From positions 3,430,001-3,494,000 of the forward strand of contig NZ_CP126107.1 of NCBI RefSeq assembly GCF_030123365.1: a DNA stretch of 64,000 bases, written 5' to 3'. This DNA is from Neobacillus sp. SuZ13. Lineage in GTDB: Bacteria; Bacillota; Bacilli; Bacillales; Cytobacillaceae. Every line of letters begins with the position of its first letter. Position 1 is the first letter of the stretch. A program made the position numbers and the translations under genes. The notes under the pieces are model-generated. The model had not been told where the DNA came from. It worked only from the letters and a program-made list of their open reading frames with translations, and did not search any database. Positions 1 to 10,332 of this stretch are shown in pieces.

Positions 1-12
1 TTTAATATAACT

Positions 13-40
13 GGAATAGGAGTAGATTGACTCCCATTCC
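13..40 (-). terminator. Weak terminator-like hairpin after the alpha-galactosidase gene
   Basis: An 11-bp inverted repeat (10 of 11 pairs) lies 15 bp past the alpha-galactosidase stop codon. No clear run of U follows it on the minus strand, so it may only stabilise the mRNA 3' end. Confidence 0.35.
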
Positions 41-54
41 ATACCAGCACAAAA

Positions 55-2319
55 TTATTTTTCAATTACATGAAGCTTAAATATTCTTGACGTAAAATCG
101 CCTCCATGTTTAATGCCTTCCGCTTCAATTCCTGAGAATTCACCTGTAAGCAGGATTCCTGCATGCATTAACGTACTGCCATAATAAGTACCAGCTGTAT
201 TTTCGAGTCGATATTCCAATCCTTCATTTATTCCTTTGAGCAAAAGTCTTGAAAACCCTGGATTTGGCCTAGCTAGGACTTGGTAATAACCGGCTATCGC
301 TTCTTTTTGATCCTCAGAGACCACCATCCATGCTGTGACATTTCCATCGCCTTCAAACGGACTTTTTAACCGATAAAAGGTGCCGTTTTGAATAAGTCTT
401 CTATTCTCTTTGTAAAAAGCAATTTGCTCCTTCACACATTGTTTTTCATCTTCGGTCATTTTTGTCACATCTAGTTCATACCCGAGCATTCCAAAGTAGG
501 CCACGCTGGCTCTTGTTTCTAGGCTTGTGATTCTTTTAACTTGATGGTTGGGTACAGCAGAGACATGCGCCCCCATCGAGCTTAATGGATAAACGAATGA
601 GGTCCCATATTGTATTTTTAACCGTTCCATTGCATCGGTATCATCACTTGTCCATGCTTGCGGTGCGTAATAGAGCAAACCTGGATCAAATCTTGCCCCG
701 CCGCTGGCACAGGATTCAAATAGTACATCGGGAAAATTGGTCGTCAAACGATCGTATAAATCATAGACTCCGAGAATATAACGATGGGAAACTTCCTTTT
801 GCCTGTCAGCAGGAAGGGCAACGGAGCCAATTTCCGTCATATAGCGGTTCATATCCCATTTTACGTAGGAGATCGGCGCTTCTTTTAAAACTGCAGCCAT
901 CATTTCGTAAATATGGTCCACCACTTCCTTGCGAGAGAAATCCAAAACAAATTGGTTTCTTCCATGTGACCGATGTCGATCAGGAACATGGATAATCCAG
1001 TCCGGATGTTTTTGATAGAGTTCACTTATTTTAGAAACCATTTCCGGTTCAAACCACAGTCCAAATTTAAGGCCTAATTCAGTTATTTTCGTCGCTAATC
1101 CACTAATTCCATTAGGTAGCTTCCTTTTATCTGTGAACCAATCACCGAGTGATGTTTTATCATTATCTCTTTTTCCAAACCAGCCATCATCGAGGACGAA
1201 TAATTCCACACCCAAGTCTTTTGCTGTTTGGGCGATTGTGAGTATTTTTTCTTCGTTAAAATCAAAATAGGTTGCTTCCCAGTTATTGATTAAGACAGGC
1301 CGTTCTTTATCACGCCATCTTCCCCGGGCTAACCTAGTCCGGTACAATGTTTGATATGTTTGACTCATCCCATTTAATCCTTGATCGGAGTAAACCATGA
1401 CTGCCTCTGGTGTTTGGAAGCTTTCTCCCGCTTCAAGCAGCCAATTAAAATCAAAGGGATTAATCCCCATCAGCACCCGCGAAACATTATATTGGTCCAC
1501 TTCCACTTGTGCTAAGAAATTCCCGCTATACACAAAGTTGAAACCGAACACCTCACCTGCATGCTCATTTGTTTCTTTTCGCTTTAAAGCAATAAAAGGA
1601 TTTTGCTGAGTGCTGCTTGTTCCTCTTGTACTGGAAATACTCTGTGTCCCAGGCTGTAGAGCTCTAGTAAACACATGTCTTTCTCTCGCCCAGGCACCAG
1701 AAAGCTGTACCATTTCATAGTCAGAATCAAAAAAGTCAACGCTTGTACTCATCGCACGGGTGAGGTTAAGTTTTTGCGATCCTTTATTTGTAAATCTGCT
1801 GCTTCTCGTAAGGACATTTAAATTCTTAAAGACGGTATAAAGCAACACAATTTCGGTTTCAATAAGTTTGTCATAAAGAGTTATCTCCAGCGTTTGGGCC
1901 TCATCTTCCTTTTCCACATATGTAGCTGGCAGCCCATTAAGTTTAGGCTTGCCTTGATAAATCACATGATTTTTGTATTCAAAATTGGTAATTCGGCTTC
2001 CGTTTTCTTGTTCGATTTGAAAAGCAGGTTCTCGATAATCACTGGTTCCATATGCCGGATATTCCTGCTTCAGAGTATCAAGCGAAAAAGCAATATCACC
2101 TTCGAACACACAGGAAGCAGTCGCCTTTGGTTCGGTTGTATAAAGATGTGAAAACGATGCGCCCTGATGAATTCTTTTACCAAAATATAAGTGACCTAAT
2201 TGATTATTTTTTAAAATGGTGAAAATATAGCTAAAGTCTTTCCCTTGGATATGAAACTCTTTTTCTTGCTCATTAAAATGAATACCTGATTGTTTCACAG
2301 CTTCCTTAACAACGTGCAC
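55..2319 (-). CDS. Alpha-galactosidase, glycoside hydrolase family 36
   Basis: This enzyme hydrolyses terminal alpha-1,6-galactose from melibiose and raffinose-family sugars. At 754 aa it has the full length of a bacterial GH36 enzyme: an N-terminal beta-sandwich, a central TIM barrel and a C-terminal beta domain. The nucleophile is Asp489 in KWDMNR, and the acid/base lies in SDDTDAMER (Asp559 region). SCASGGARFD is another family signature. There is no signal peptide, so it acts in the cytoplasm on sugar brought in by the ABC importer encoded just upstream on the same strand. It is the last gene of a four-gene operon, 61 bp after the second permease. The family call is very secure; the exact natural oligosaccharide is inferred. 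Confidence 0.95.
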   Translation of the reverse strand: MHVVKEAVKQSGIHFNEQEKEFHIQGKDFSYIFTILKNNQLGHLYFGKRIHQGASFSHLYTTEPKATASCVFEGDIAFSLDTLKQEYPAYGTSDYREPAFQIEQENGSRITNFEYKNHVIYQGKPKLNGLPATYVEKEDEAQTLEITLYDKLIETEIVLLYTVFKNLNVLTRSSRFTNKGSQKLNLTRAMSTSVDFFDSDYEMVQLSGAWARERHVFTRALQPGTQSISSTRGTSSTQQNPFIALKRKETNEHAGEVFGFNFVYSGNFLAQVEVDQYNVSRVLMGINPFDFNWLLEAGESFQTPEAVMVYSDQGLNGMSQTYQTLYRTRLARGRWRDKERPVLINNWEATYFDFNEEKILTIAQTAKDLGVELFVLDDGWFGKRDNDKTSLGDWFTDKRKLPNGISGLATKITELGLKFGLWFEPEMVSKISELYQKHPDWIIHVPDRHRSHGRNQFVLDFSRKEVVDHIYEMMAAVLKEAPISYVKWDMNRYMTEIGSVALPADRQKEVSHRYILGVYDLYDRLTTNFPDVLFESCASGGARFDPGLLYYAPQAWTSDDTDAMERLKIQYGTSFVYPLSSMGAHVSAVPNHQVKRITSLETRASVAYFGMLGYELDVTKMTEDEKQCVKEQIAFYKENRRLIQNGTFYRLKSPFEGDGNVTAWMVVSEDQKEAIAGYYQVLARPNPGFSRLLLKGINEGLEYRLENTAGTYYGSTLMHAGILLTGEFSGIEAEGIKHGGDFTSRIFKLHVIEK

Positions 2320-2380
2320 TTGAGATCACCTCATGATAAAAGTCAAATTTGCTTGCATTTCGGAATTCTGATAAAAACTA

Positions 2381-3196
2381 TTAATCTTTAACTGCCCCTG
2401 CAGATAATCCCTTAATGAAGTATCGTTGCAAGAATAGATAAAGAATAGTTAGTGGCAGCATTCCTAGTAATGAACCAGCTGCGACCCAGCCGAGATTATT
2501 ATTGTATTGAGAGAAGAATTGTGATAAAGCCACCGTAATTGTTAACCTGTCGCTGTCTTGAAGGAAGAATACGGAGAACTGATAATCATTCCAAACCGCG
2601 ACACCTGTTAAGATTATCGTTGTCACTGTCACTGGCTTTAACAGTGGAAGAATTATTTTGAAAAACAATCCAATTCTAGATGCCCCATCAATCATCGCTG
2701 CTTCATCTAATTCACGCGGTATGGTTCCGATAAAACCTGTGTATAAGAAGATGGTGATTGGTAAATTAAACGTTACATTTAAGACAATCATTGCCCAATA
2801 AGAATTCAAACCGCCAAGGTCAACGATGAACTGGTACAAAGGGACAAGTATTGTTAATGGCGGGACAATTAGTGCAGAAATAAACACAATATAGACAATT
2901 TTATTGAGCTTGGTCTGATATCTTGCAAGCGGATAGGAAGCAAGCGCGCCAATAACGATAACTAGAATGACCGTGATGACAGTAATGACAACGTTATTAA
3001 AAAACGCATTTCCAAGATTCGCAAATTCCCAAGCATTTTTAAAATTATCCGTGTACAGATAATCTGGAAGCAGCCATTTTGAACTGGTATCACTTTCGTT
3101 TTTGAAGGACGTATTAAAAAGCAAATATAAAGGGACGATGTGAAACAGGCTGATGATAATCGATGCAATAATTATTAGCGGTTTCTTGTTTCTCAT
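2381..3196 (-). CDS. Sugar ABC transporter permease, MsmG/MalG type
   Basis: This is an inner-membrane subunit of a CUT1-family carbohydrate importer. The 271-aa protein has about six hydrophobic segments, and the permease EAA loop reads [20 protein letters not shown] near residues 165-185, where the ATPase docks. It overlaps the other permease by 4 bp (ATGA type), so translation is probably coupled. The operon holds no ATPase, as in many Bacillus sugar operons that share an MsmX-type ATPase made elsewhere. Substrate is inferred from the adjacent alpha-galactosidase. Confidence 0.9.
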   Translation of the reverse strand: MRNKKPLIIIASIIISLFHIVPLYLLFNTSFKNESDTSSKWLLPDYLYTDNFKNAWEFANLGNAFFNNVVITVITVILVIVIGALASYPLARYQTKLNKIVYIVFISALIVPPLTILVPLYQFIVDLGGLNSYWAMIVLNVTFNLPITIFLYTGFIGTIPRELDEAAMIDGASRIGLFFKIILPLLKPVTVTTIILTGVAVWNDYQFSVFFLQDSDRLTITVALSQFFSQYNNNLGWVAAGSLLGMLPLTILYLFLQRYFIKGLSAGAVKD

Positions 3197-4143
3197 CGGA
3201 CAATCTCCCTTCTTCTTAAGTAGACTAATGCTGCTAAACTAATACAGCTAATGATCACAAACATTAAATTTCCTAATGAAGCAGCATACCCTGCGTCTTG
3301 ACGGGCGAAGTACGTTTGATACATCATTGTTGATAAGGATTGAGAGGCATACCCCGGTCCTCCGTTTGTCATCGCAATAATCACATCAAACAGCTTCAGA
3401 CCGCCGATAATATTTAAAACAATGTTAATGGTGATGGACGGTGCCAACATTGGCAAGGTAATATGTCTAAATCTAGCAAAGCTTGATGCTCCATCAAGAT
3501 CGGCAGCCTCATAGTAATCTTGGGGAATCGATTGAAGACCTGCTAGATAGATCGTCATCGCTATTCCTAAAAATTGAAAAGTATTAACAAAAGTAATCAG
3601 CCACACATTTACTTTTGGCATCGAAAGCAGGTTAATCGGTTCATCCCTAAAAAGTAGAATAATATCATTGAGTGCTCCTCCGTTAAATTGGAAGATAAAA
3701 TACCAGATATAACCCATGATTAATGGACTGATGATAACAGGTAAATAAACAATCGTTCTCGTAATACCTCTTGTTTTAATACTTTGATTCAATAAAAGTG
3801 CATAGGCAAGACCAATAATATTCTGTAATAAGGTACTACCTACACCATAAATAAGCGTGTTTTTTACCACCGTAACAATATTTGAATCAGTAAACATCCG
3901 TTTATAATTTTCAAGACCGATCCAGCTCGATGTTTGTGAGTACCCATCCCAGTTTGTAAAAGAAATGGCGATTCCTTTAATGAATGGATAAAAAATGAAT
4001 ACACAAAATAGTAAAAGCGCAGGTAAATACAATAAATTAATCCAAAAAACCGAATTAATTCTTTTCTTCCGAACCTTATGTGTAGAAATCGAATGACCAG
4101 GAACAGTGGAGATTTTGCTATTCTGGCTTAAATCGTTCTGCAT
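3193..4143 (-). CDS. Sugar ABC transporter permease, MsmF/MalF type
   Basis: This is the partner permease of the same CUT1 importer, 316 aa. After a basic cytoplasmic N-terminus (about 30 residues, ending KVRKKR) come about six membrane segments. The EAA motif reads [20 protein letters not shown] near residue 215. It follows the solute-binding gene after about 100 bp that contain a hairpin terminator, so the permeases are probably made at lower levels than the binding protein. Its 3' end overlaps the second permease by 4 bp. Confidence 0.9.
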   Translation of the reverse strand: MQNDLSQNSKISTVPGHSISTHKVRKKRINSVFWINLLYLPALLLFCVFIFYPFIKGIAISFTNWDGYSQTSSWIGLENYKRMFTDSNIVTVVKNTLIYGVGSTLLQNIIGLAYALLLNQSIKTRGITRTIVYLPVIISPLIMGYIWYFIFQFNGGALNDIILLFRDEPINLLSMPKVNVWLITFVNTFQFLGIAMTIYLAGLQSIPQDYYEAADLDGASSFARFRHITLPMLAPSITINIVLNIIGGLKLFDVIIAMTNGGPGYASQSLSTMMYQTYFARQDAGYAASLGNLMFVIISCISLAALVYLRRREIVR

Positions 4144-4217
4144 ACTTCGTTTCTCCCCTATCTTTTAACAATTTCCCAATTGAATGAACTTCCAGGACTA
4201 AATGATTTTGTAAAAAA

Positions 4218-4235
4218 GGGGAGAAAGCTCTCCCC
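4218..4235 (-). terminator. Intra-operon hairpin terminator between binding protein and permeases
   Basis: On the minus strand a GGGGAGA / TCTCCCC stem with a 4-nt loop is followed by a TTTTTT run, directly after the binding-protein stop codon. It probably attenuates transcription into the permease and galactosidase genes, a common way to make binding protein in excess. Confidence 0.75.
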
Positions 4236-4244
4236 CCCTGTTTC

Positions 4245-5504
4245 TTATTTCTTATTCAGACGTTCTACTTCAGCCTTCATTTTGTTAGAATATTCTTCCG
4301 GAGTAATGTTTCCAGCAATTAATTCTTGTCCAAGAGTACACATAACATCCCACATCCCATTTGGAAGGAAAACACGGTCAAAGTATGGGAGTACTCTTTC
4401 TTCTTTGTATTGATCATAGAAAGGTGCAAATTCTCCGCCAGCAGTTACATCCTTAAATGGTGCTGGTGCAAGGGTTGTATCAGAAATTTTCTTAATATTT
4501 TCTGGCTTAGAGACGAATTCTAGTAATTGTTTTGCTTCTTTTGCATGCTTCGTGTCTTTCCAAAGGCCTAATGTGAAGCGCTCGCCACCAACAAATGTTG
4601 GCGTATCGCCTGCCTCAATTGAAGGGATTGGGAACACACCCATTTTTGCGTTTGGATTAATCTTCTTAACATCAGCGATTGATGCTGGAGCATGAAGGGC
4701 AAACGCCAATTTATTTTCTGCAAACAGTCTAGCCTCGTCCACATATTTCGCAGTTAACATATCCTTATTAATGAGCTTTTTATCATAAAACTTTTTAAAG
4801 TTTTCTGGCAGGAAAGTCCACTTAGACCAGTCAAATGAACCATTTGTTAATGCTTCTGCTTGATTATTTTGAGGACTGATTAATAATGGATTGGCAAAGT
4901 AATCAAAGTATTGACCGATTGTCCATGAATCTAGAGCTGCAAAGTAAAATGGTGTAACTTCACCTTTACTTTCTTTTACTAACTTTTCAGATGCTGCGAC
5001 TAACTCATCAAAGGTTTTTGGTACTTCGATGTTGTATTTTTCTAATACTTCTACATTATAAAGGACGCCTTCTTTTGCCTCATTTAGAGGTAATACATAT
5101 AATTTTCCTTTATCATCGGTAATCACTGGTTTGATAGTGTCGGATAAATTCGCCGCCCATTTTTCACCGCTAAGATCTGCTAAATAGTTGCCATAACGTT
5201 TGATCGCCCAGCCATGAGTATCAAATAAATCAGGTAGGTCATTTGAAGCCATTTTCATTTTTAAAATATTTTCATAGTTTGAACCTGGAAATTGTAAATC
5301 AACTTTGATAGATGGATTTTCTTTTTCAAATGCCTTTACAACTTCTGTTAATGCGGTCTTCATCCCCTGGTCAGCTGTCGAAGACATAACCGTTAATTTC
5401 ACTTTGTCACCACTAGCATTTGATTTTTCTGATCCGCCGCTAGAACAACCGAACAAACCGAAGCTTAACAGTAAAATCATGGTAATTATGAGTCTCTTTT
5501 TCAT
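4245..5504 (-). CDS. Extracellular sugar-binding lipoprotein of an ABC importer, MsmE type
   Basis: This 419-aa family-1 solute-binding protein is the first gene of the operon. It starts with a lysine-rich signal and a lipobox LFGC (Cys20), so it should be lipid-anchored on the outer face of the membrane. The following Ser/Gly-rich linker and the periplasmic-binding fold (for example FEKENPSIKV near residue 50) fit the family. It delivers alpha-galactosides, by inference from the GH36 gene, to the two permeases downstream. A cre-like box lies in the promoter region about 100 bp upstream, and a divergent YesM/YesN-like pair is the likely inducer system. Confidence 0.92.
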   Translation of the reverse strand: MKKRLIITMILLLSFGLFGCSSGGSEKSNASGDKVKLTVMSSTADQGMKTALTEVVKAFEKENPSIKVDLQFPGSNYENILKMKMASNDLPDLFDTHGWAIKRYGNYLADLSGEKWAANLSDTIKPVITDDKGKLYVLPLNEAKEGVLYNVEVLEKYNIEVPKTFDELVAASEKLVKESKGEVTPFYFAALDSWTIGQYFDYFANPLLISPQNNQAEALTNGSFDWSKWTFLPENFKKFYDKKLINKDMLTAKYVDEARLFAENKLAFALHAPASIADVKKINPNAKMGVFPIPSIEAGDTPTFVGGERFTLGLWKDTKHAKEAKQLLEFVSKPENIKKISDTTLAPAPFKDVTAGGEFAPFYDQYKEERVLPYFDRVFLPNGMWDVMCTLGQELIAGNITPEEYSNKMKAEVERLNKK

Positions 5505-5603
5505 TCCTTTTCCCCCTATATTTTTTCAATTTTCAGCATTACGAGTGCTGTTGTATAAAGGATAACACCGTGGAAATCGCTTTCATATGTACCAATTCTA
5601 CAC

Positions 5604-5617
5604 TGAAAGCGCTTATT
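5604..5617. promoter_or_regulatory. cre-like CcpA box in the alpha-galactoside operon promoter
   Basis: TGAAAGCGCTTATT matches the Bacillus cre consensus TGWAARCGYTWWCW at 13 of 14 positions. It lies between the divergent binding-protein and sensor-kinase genes, so glucose repression of the sugar operon is expected. A weak minus-strand -10 (TAGAAT) lies just downstream of it. Confidence 0.6.
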
Positions 5618-5624
5618 TTTAATG

Positions 5625-5653
5625 TTGACACAACATGTTGCTTCTCTTATTCT
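5625..5653 (+). promoter_or_regulatory. Sigma-A promoter of the sensor kinase/response regulator pair
   Basis: TTGACA (5625-5630) and TATTCT (5648-5653) are separated by 17 bp, a near-perfect sigma-A promoter. The ribosome site AAAAGGAG and the ATG at 5680 follow. Confidence 0.7.
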
Positions 5654-5679
5654 TTAAATAGTAAAAGGAGATTACATAC

Positions 5680-7413
5680 ATGAGAGCAACTTCGCTGCAA
5701 TCAAAATTAACCATTTTCTACGCCATTACGATTATAGTTCCAATCCTTATTATCTGTTTTATTATGCCGTTTTATTATCAAAATTTAATAGAAAAAGAAA
5801 CGCAGACATTAACAGAAACTACCTTAACCTCAACTGCCAGAAACATAGAAACGTATTTGGATGATTTAGAAAGACTTACGATTGTCCCTTATTTTAATGA
5901 TTCGTTAATGAATGCGCTTAAATTAAAAGCTTCACCTAATTACTCAAAAGCTAATCTTTCTACCAAAATGTTCGTTGAAAAAACACTCTCCACATCATTA
6001 CCCGCTTATTTCCAAAATTTACGAGAGGATATCGTCGGTACGATTTTACTTACAAAAGATAATTCCGTTTATATTGAAAACAAGTCACTCTCTAGCTCTT
6101 ACCCAAATTTTCCATATAAAAAGCAGGAATGGTTCAGTAAAACCATAAAAGCTGACGGGAAAGCTGCGTTTATTGGTACCCATGAACAGAGCTATATGGT
6201 TTCTCCATCTGCAGACAAAGTTTTTTCAGTAGCCCGCTTGATTAAGGATCCGGAAACGCTTAATCCACTTGCGGTAATCATGGCCGATGCTGATACGGTG
6301 ATATTAAAAGAAATCCTTAATGATCTCAATTTTAATGTTAAATCATATGCGGCGATACTGAATGAGGATAATGAATTGTTTTATTCAAGCTCCCGGTTTA
6401 CACCCGAGATAATAAAACAAATAAAGAGTGGTAAAACAACGATAAAAGGAAAAAAAGACACATATGTGTTAGTTTCTAAGGGAATAAAACCAGCCAACTG
6501 GAAAATTGTTGTATTGCTTTCTAAATCGGAACTAAGCAGTAAAGTGAAATGGATGTATTTCACCGCGATCCTTTTTGCCGTGGGAGGATTAATTCTTACC
6601 TTCTTTGTATTTTTTGTCCTATCCCGTTGGATTGTAAATCCATTTCGTATGATGATGAATGTGATGAAAAAGGTTCAGCAGGGAGATTTACAGGTACGAG
6701 TTGAAACGAGTGGCAATGATGAAATCACACAACTCGGACACTCATTTAACAGAATGATTGACCAGATTAATGAATTAATAAATCGGGAATATCGAGCCGT
6801 ATTAAACCAGCGAAATGCTGAGTTTAGGGCATTGCAATCGCAAATCTCCCCTCATTTTTTATTTAATACACTAAATGGGTTAGTTGCCTTAAATAGAATT
6901 GGTGATCGAAATACACTTGAAAAATCGATATTATCCTTAAGTAAGATGCTGAGATACAATTTAGTTCAAGAAGATTGGACAACTGTAAGAGCTGCCTTTG
7001 AATTTCTACAAAGTTATTGTGGTTTGCAGCAATTACGTTTTCAGGATCGGCTTGAAGTAGAATATTATTTCGATGAAAAAGTGGCTGACTATATGATACC
7101 CAAATTAATTATCCAGCCTCTAGTAGAAAATGCTATTATTCATGGGATTGAACCCGCATCCAAAGCCTGTAGATTAGCCATTAGTGCGAAACTCATTCTT
7201 GAAAGTGATAGTAACATTTTAGAGATAAAGATTGCGGATGACGGCGTTGGTTTTAATACGGAGAGAATAATAGAAAGTGAGAGTATTGGGGTAGCAAATG
7301 TCCGCGAACGCTTGAAAATGCTATACCAAAATTCACAATTCATTATTGAAAGTACGATTGGTCATGGTACAACTGTAATCATTAAAGTTCCTGAGGAGGA
7401 AGTGAAAAAATGA
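5680..7413 (+). CDS. Sensor histidine kinase, YesM/LytS-like, with HAMP domain
   Basis: This 577-aa membrane kinase probably senses sugar status outside the cell. One membrane helix lies near residues 11-32, followed by an extracellular sensor region to about 285, a second helix near 290-312, a HAMP domain, and the His_kinase domain with phospho-acceptor His392 in QISPHFLFNT. The ATPase part has LVENAIIHGIE (N box) and ADDGVGFN (G1 box). It overlaps the response regulator by 4 bp and is divergent from the sugar importer, the usual layout for carbohydrate-responsive YesMN pairs. The actual ligand, perhaps signalled through the binding protein, is inferred. Confidence 0.92.
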   Translation: MRATSLQSKLTIFYAITIIVPILIICFIMPFYYQNLIEKETQTLTETTLTSTARNIETYLDDLERLTIVPYFNDSLMNALKLKASPNYSKANLSTKMFVEKTLSTSLPAYFQNLREDIVGTILLTKDNSVYIENKSLSSSYPNFPYKKQEWFSKTIKADGKAAFIGTHEQSYMVSPSADKVFSVARLIKDPETLNPLAVIMADADTVILKEILNDLNFNVKSYAAILNEDNELFYSSSRFTPEIIKQIKSGKTTIKGKKDTYVLVSKGIKPANWKIVVLLSKSELSSKVKWMYFTAILFAVGGLILTFFVFFVLSRWIVNPFRMMMNVMKKVQQGDLQVRVETSGNDEITQLGHSFNRMIDQINELINREYRAVLNQRNAEFRALQSQISPHFLFNTLNGLVALNRIGDRNTLEKSILSLSKMLRYNLVQEDWTTVRAAFEFLQSYCGLQQLRFQDRLEVEYYFDEKVADYMIPKLIIQPLVENAIIHGIEPASKACRLAISAKLILESDSNILEIKIADDGVGFNTERIIESESIGVANVRERLKMLYQNSQFIIESTIGHGTTVIIKVPEEEVKK

Positions 7414-8900
7414 AAATCTTATTGGCAGATGACGAAAAGCTCATTCGAACCAGCTTAAGAAGTATGCTAGAAGAAATTGATTTCACTTTTCATACGATTG
7501 AAGAGGCAGCAAATGGAACTGAAATAGTTGGAAAATTAAACACCTTTCAACCCGACATTGCCTTCGTTGATATCCAAATGCCCGGTTTAACAGGGCTTGA
7601 AGCAATCAAGATTGGCAAAACACTTTCTCCCACAACACAGTGGATTATATTAACAGGTTTCTCTGAGTTCAAATACGCCAAAGAGGCGATTGAATTGGGT
7701 GCAGTTGGTTATTTACTAAAACCGGCCAGCACTGATGAACTACTGGAAACACTTAACAAAACTGTCATTCATTTTCGAGAGATACTAAGGAATTTAAATA
7801 GTGAATTTGAAAATGAAATGAATTCTTTTTTTCATGGCTTGAAAACGTTTAGCGAAATTACTCCTATGTTTAAACAATCCTCCTATCACAATTCTGTTTT
7901 TTTCATAGATAGTAAACTTGATGAAAAGGAAAAGACGAACCGTTTGACATTATTCTGTAATGACCTCCAAAAGATTATTGATCAATACCAGACACGCGCT
8001 ACTCGAACAGCTATGTTTGCTTTATCTAATAGAGAATTGGCTTTTATTTCAACATGGGGTTTAGATGAAAATGATGAAGGTGAACAGCCGGTAAATTCAT
8101 TGATGCAAAAGGTAGAAGCCATACTTCCAAAGTACTGTGATAATCACTTTTCGATTTCATTGATTACTAATTGCCCTTCTAAATTAGGCGAGTTTAAAAA
8201 TAATATCCTAGAAATAAGAGAGGTCTCTTCTCTTCGGATCGTGTCTGGTGTTAAAAGAAAATTAGACTTATCGCAATTGCAACAGTTAAAAAGGCAAAAA
8301 CAAGTCTATCAACTTTGCGCCATGCTCTCAAAACTTTCTGAAAATTATAATGTAAAGAACTCGTTAAATTATATGAAAGTGCTCGATGACTTAGAAAAAA
8401 GACTCACTTCTCTAAATGCATATAAAGAAACTATTAGAGAGTTTTTGAGTTGTGTCCTCCCCTGCGAGCTGGATCCAAATAGCCCATTCGATGAATGGAT
8501 AGCTAACTTAAAAACATGTGGTGAAAATTTACTTAAGGATCATAATAAAGAAGAGGATCGCAGCCAGTTTCTTGTTGATCAGGTCCTTGTTTATGTGGAT
8601 GAGCATTATATGGATGACATCGGAATTGGCCAAATTGCTCAAGAACTTCAAGTTACACCCAATTATTTAAGTACTTTATTTCATAAAAAAATAGGGACAA
8701 CCTTCATAAAATATTTATCAAAGATTAGAATTCTCAAAGCAAAAGAATTACTAGCAGATCCTCGCAATCAAGTTCAAAAAGTGGCCGAAGCTGTCGGTTA
8801 TTATAGCACCAGACATTTTACAAAGCTATTTACGGAAATCATCGGATGTTATCCATCCGAATATCAAAAGAAATTCAGAAATGAGAAAACTAAAATTTAA
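7410..8900 (+). CDS. Response regulator with AraC-type DNA-binding domain, YesN-like
   Basis: This 496-aa regulator has an N-terminal receiver domain with the acidic pair ADDEK, phospho-acceptor Asp54 in FVDIQMPG, and Lys in the LLKPAS loop. A long middle region follows, then a C-terminal AraC/XylS double helix-turn-helix (about 395-490; QVTPNYLSTLFHKKIG and VAEAVGYYSTRHFTKLF). It overlaps the kinase gene by 4 bp. Its likely target is the divergent alpha-galactoside operon promoter. No partner site could be defined by eye. Confidence 0.92.
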   Translation: MKILLADDEKLIRTSLRSMLEEIDFTFHTIEEAANGTEIVGKLNTFQPDIAFVDIQMPGLTGLEAIKIGKTLSPTTQWIILTGFSEFKYAKEAIELGAVGYLLKPASTDELLETLNKTVIHFREILRNLNSEFENEMNSFFHGLKTFSEITPMFKQSSYHNSVFFIDSKLDEKEKTNRLTLFCNDLQKIIDQYQTRATRTAMFALSNRELAFISTWGLDENDEGEQPVNSLMQKVEAILPKYCDNHFSISLITNCPSKLGEFKNNILEIREVSSLRIVSGVKRKLDLSQLQQLKRQKQVYQLCAMLSKLSENYNVKNSLNYMKVLDDLEKRLTSLNAYKETIREFLSCVLPCELDPNSPFDEWIANLKTCGENLLKDHNKEEDRSQFLVDQVLVYVDEHYMDDIGIGQIAQELQVTPNYLSTLFHKKIGTTFIKYLSKIRILKAKELLADPRNQVQKVAEAVGYYSTRHFTKLFTEIIGCYPSEYQKKFRNEKTKI

Positions 8901-8917
8901 TCAAATTCGGCAATAGG

Positions 8918-8947
8918 AAAGGGACTGACAATTGTGTCAGTCCCTTT
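8918..8947. terminator. Bidirectional terminator
   Basis: A perfect 13-bp inverted repeat (AAAGGGACTGACA and its complement, loop ATTG) has T runs on both strands. It lies between the convergent response regulator and feoB genes and can end both transcripts. Confidence 0.9.
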
Positions 8948-8958
8948 TACCATTGTAA

Positions 8959-10332
8959 TTATAGAAGGCCAAAATATCTAACTGTTTGTGTGATTATGAG
9001 TGGAACAAGAATCGCGATAACCGTCGGAATCAAGAAAGCAAGAAAGGTCCATTTCTTACTCTTCGTTTCTTTATAAATATTAAGCAAGGTCGTACCGCAA
9101 GGATAATGTAGCAGTGAAAACAACATCATATTCAATGCTGTAAGCCACGTCCAGCCATGATCTAGGAAGATTTGCTTTAAATCTACTAAATTATCGACTT
9201 CTGTCAATGACCCGGTTGATAAATAACCCATCAAAAGGATTGGAAGAACAATTTCGTTTGCAGGTAATCCTAGAATAAATGCCAACATGATGTAACCGTC
9301 AAGACCTAGCATTTTACCAAATGGGTCCAAGAATTCAACCATATACATCAAAATACTTGTATCACCAATATAAATATTTGCGATTACCCAAGTTAAAATC
9401 GCTGCAGGTGCAGCAACTTTAACGGCGCGAACTAATACAGACCAAGACTTTGTTAAAGATGAGCGAATCACGGTATCAAATATCTTCGGTTTACGGTAAG
9501 GCGGTAGTTCTAATGTGTAATGAGTTGGTACTCCTTTTAAGGCCGTTTTCGACAGAACCCAAGAAACAAAAAAGGTAACCACTATACCAAATAAAACAAT
9601 ACCGACAACGACCCCTGTAGTAATAAGTGATGCTGCCCCACCTGTAAAATTGGCAGCCATGAATAACGATGCTAAAACAATTAAAGTTCCCCATCGGCCA
9701 TTACATGGAACAAAGTTGTTTGTAAGGATGGCCAACATCCGTTCTCTTGGTGATTCAATAATCCTTGTTGAAATAACCGCTGCCGCATTACAGCCAAATC
9801 CCATCGCCATTGTTAATGATTGCTTCCCATGGGCACCTACCCTTTTAAAGAGCCGATCCATGTTAAAGGCTACCCTTGGAAGATAACCATAATTCTCTAA
9901 TAATGCAAATGTTGGAAAAAAGATCGCCATCGGCGGGAGCATAACACTAATCACCCATGTCGTTCCTCGGTATAAACCGAGAACTAGGACTCCGTGTAAC
10001 CAATCAGGTGCATGCAGGAAGGTAAAAAATGATGTAATATACCCCTCTAAGAATCCAAAAAACTCAGCTAACATGGAGGATGGGATATTTGCTCCAGCGA
10101 TTGTTAAATAAAATAGAACTCCTAACATAGTAATCATGATAGGAAAACCAAAAATCGGTGAAGTAAAAACCGCATCCAGTTTTTCGGTTCGAGTATCCCT
10201 TTTTGATTGTGTATAGGTAATTCCTTCATGACATAATTTATGACTGCGATCGTAAAGGTTTTGAACAATGTCATCTCTCAGCTTTGGTGTCGACAGCTCC
10301 TGAACTTCAGCATAAAGCTTTTGAATACTCAT
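8959..10332 (-). CDS. feoB2: FeoB membrane (permease) half, ferrous iron transporter
   Basis: This 457-aa protein corresponds to the membrane part of FeoB: two Gate/nucleoside-recognition modules plus the FeoB C-terminal region. Typical cysteine-containing segments are FGCNAAAV, NNFVPCNGRWGT and HYPCGTT. It has its own AGGAGGTGG ribosome site 8 nt before the ATG, and this start overlaps the end of the GTPase half by 26 bp. The break is therefore a gene split with translational coupling and not a simple frameshift. It moves Fe2+ across the membrane together with the GTPase half. Standard FeoB carries both halves in one chain. Confidence 0.88.
   Translation of the reverse strand: MSIQKLYAEVQELSTPKLRDDIVQNLYDRSHKLCHEGITYTQSKRDTRTEKLDAVFTSPIFGFPIMITMLGVLFYLTIAGANIPSSMLAEFFGFLEGYITSFFTFLHAPDWLHGVLVLGLYRGTTWVISVMLPPMAIFFPTFALLENYGYLPRVAFNMDRLFKRVGAHGKQSLTMAMGFGCNAAAVISTRIIESPRERMLAILTNNFVPCNGRWGTLIVLASLFMAANFTGGAASLITTGVVVGIVLFGIVVTFFVSWVLSKTALKGVPTHYTLELPPYRKPKIFDTVIRSSLTKSWSVLVRAVKVAAPAAILTWVIANIYIGDTSILMYMVEFLDPFGKMLGLDGYIMLAFILGLPANEIVLPILLMGYLSTGSLTEVDNLVDLKQIFLDHGWTWLTALNMMLFSLLHYPCGTTLLNIYKETKSKKWTFLAFLIPTVIAILVPLIITQTVRYFGLL

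Noticed and set aside
2381..5504. A missing ATPase as evidence of a broken sugar importer
   Set aside because: Bacillus CUT1 importers often use a shared MsmX-type ATPase coded elsewhere, so its absence from the operon is normal.
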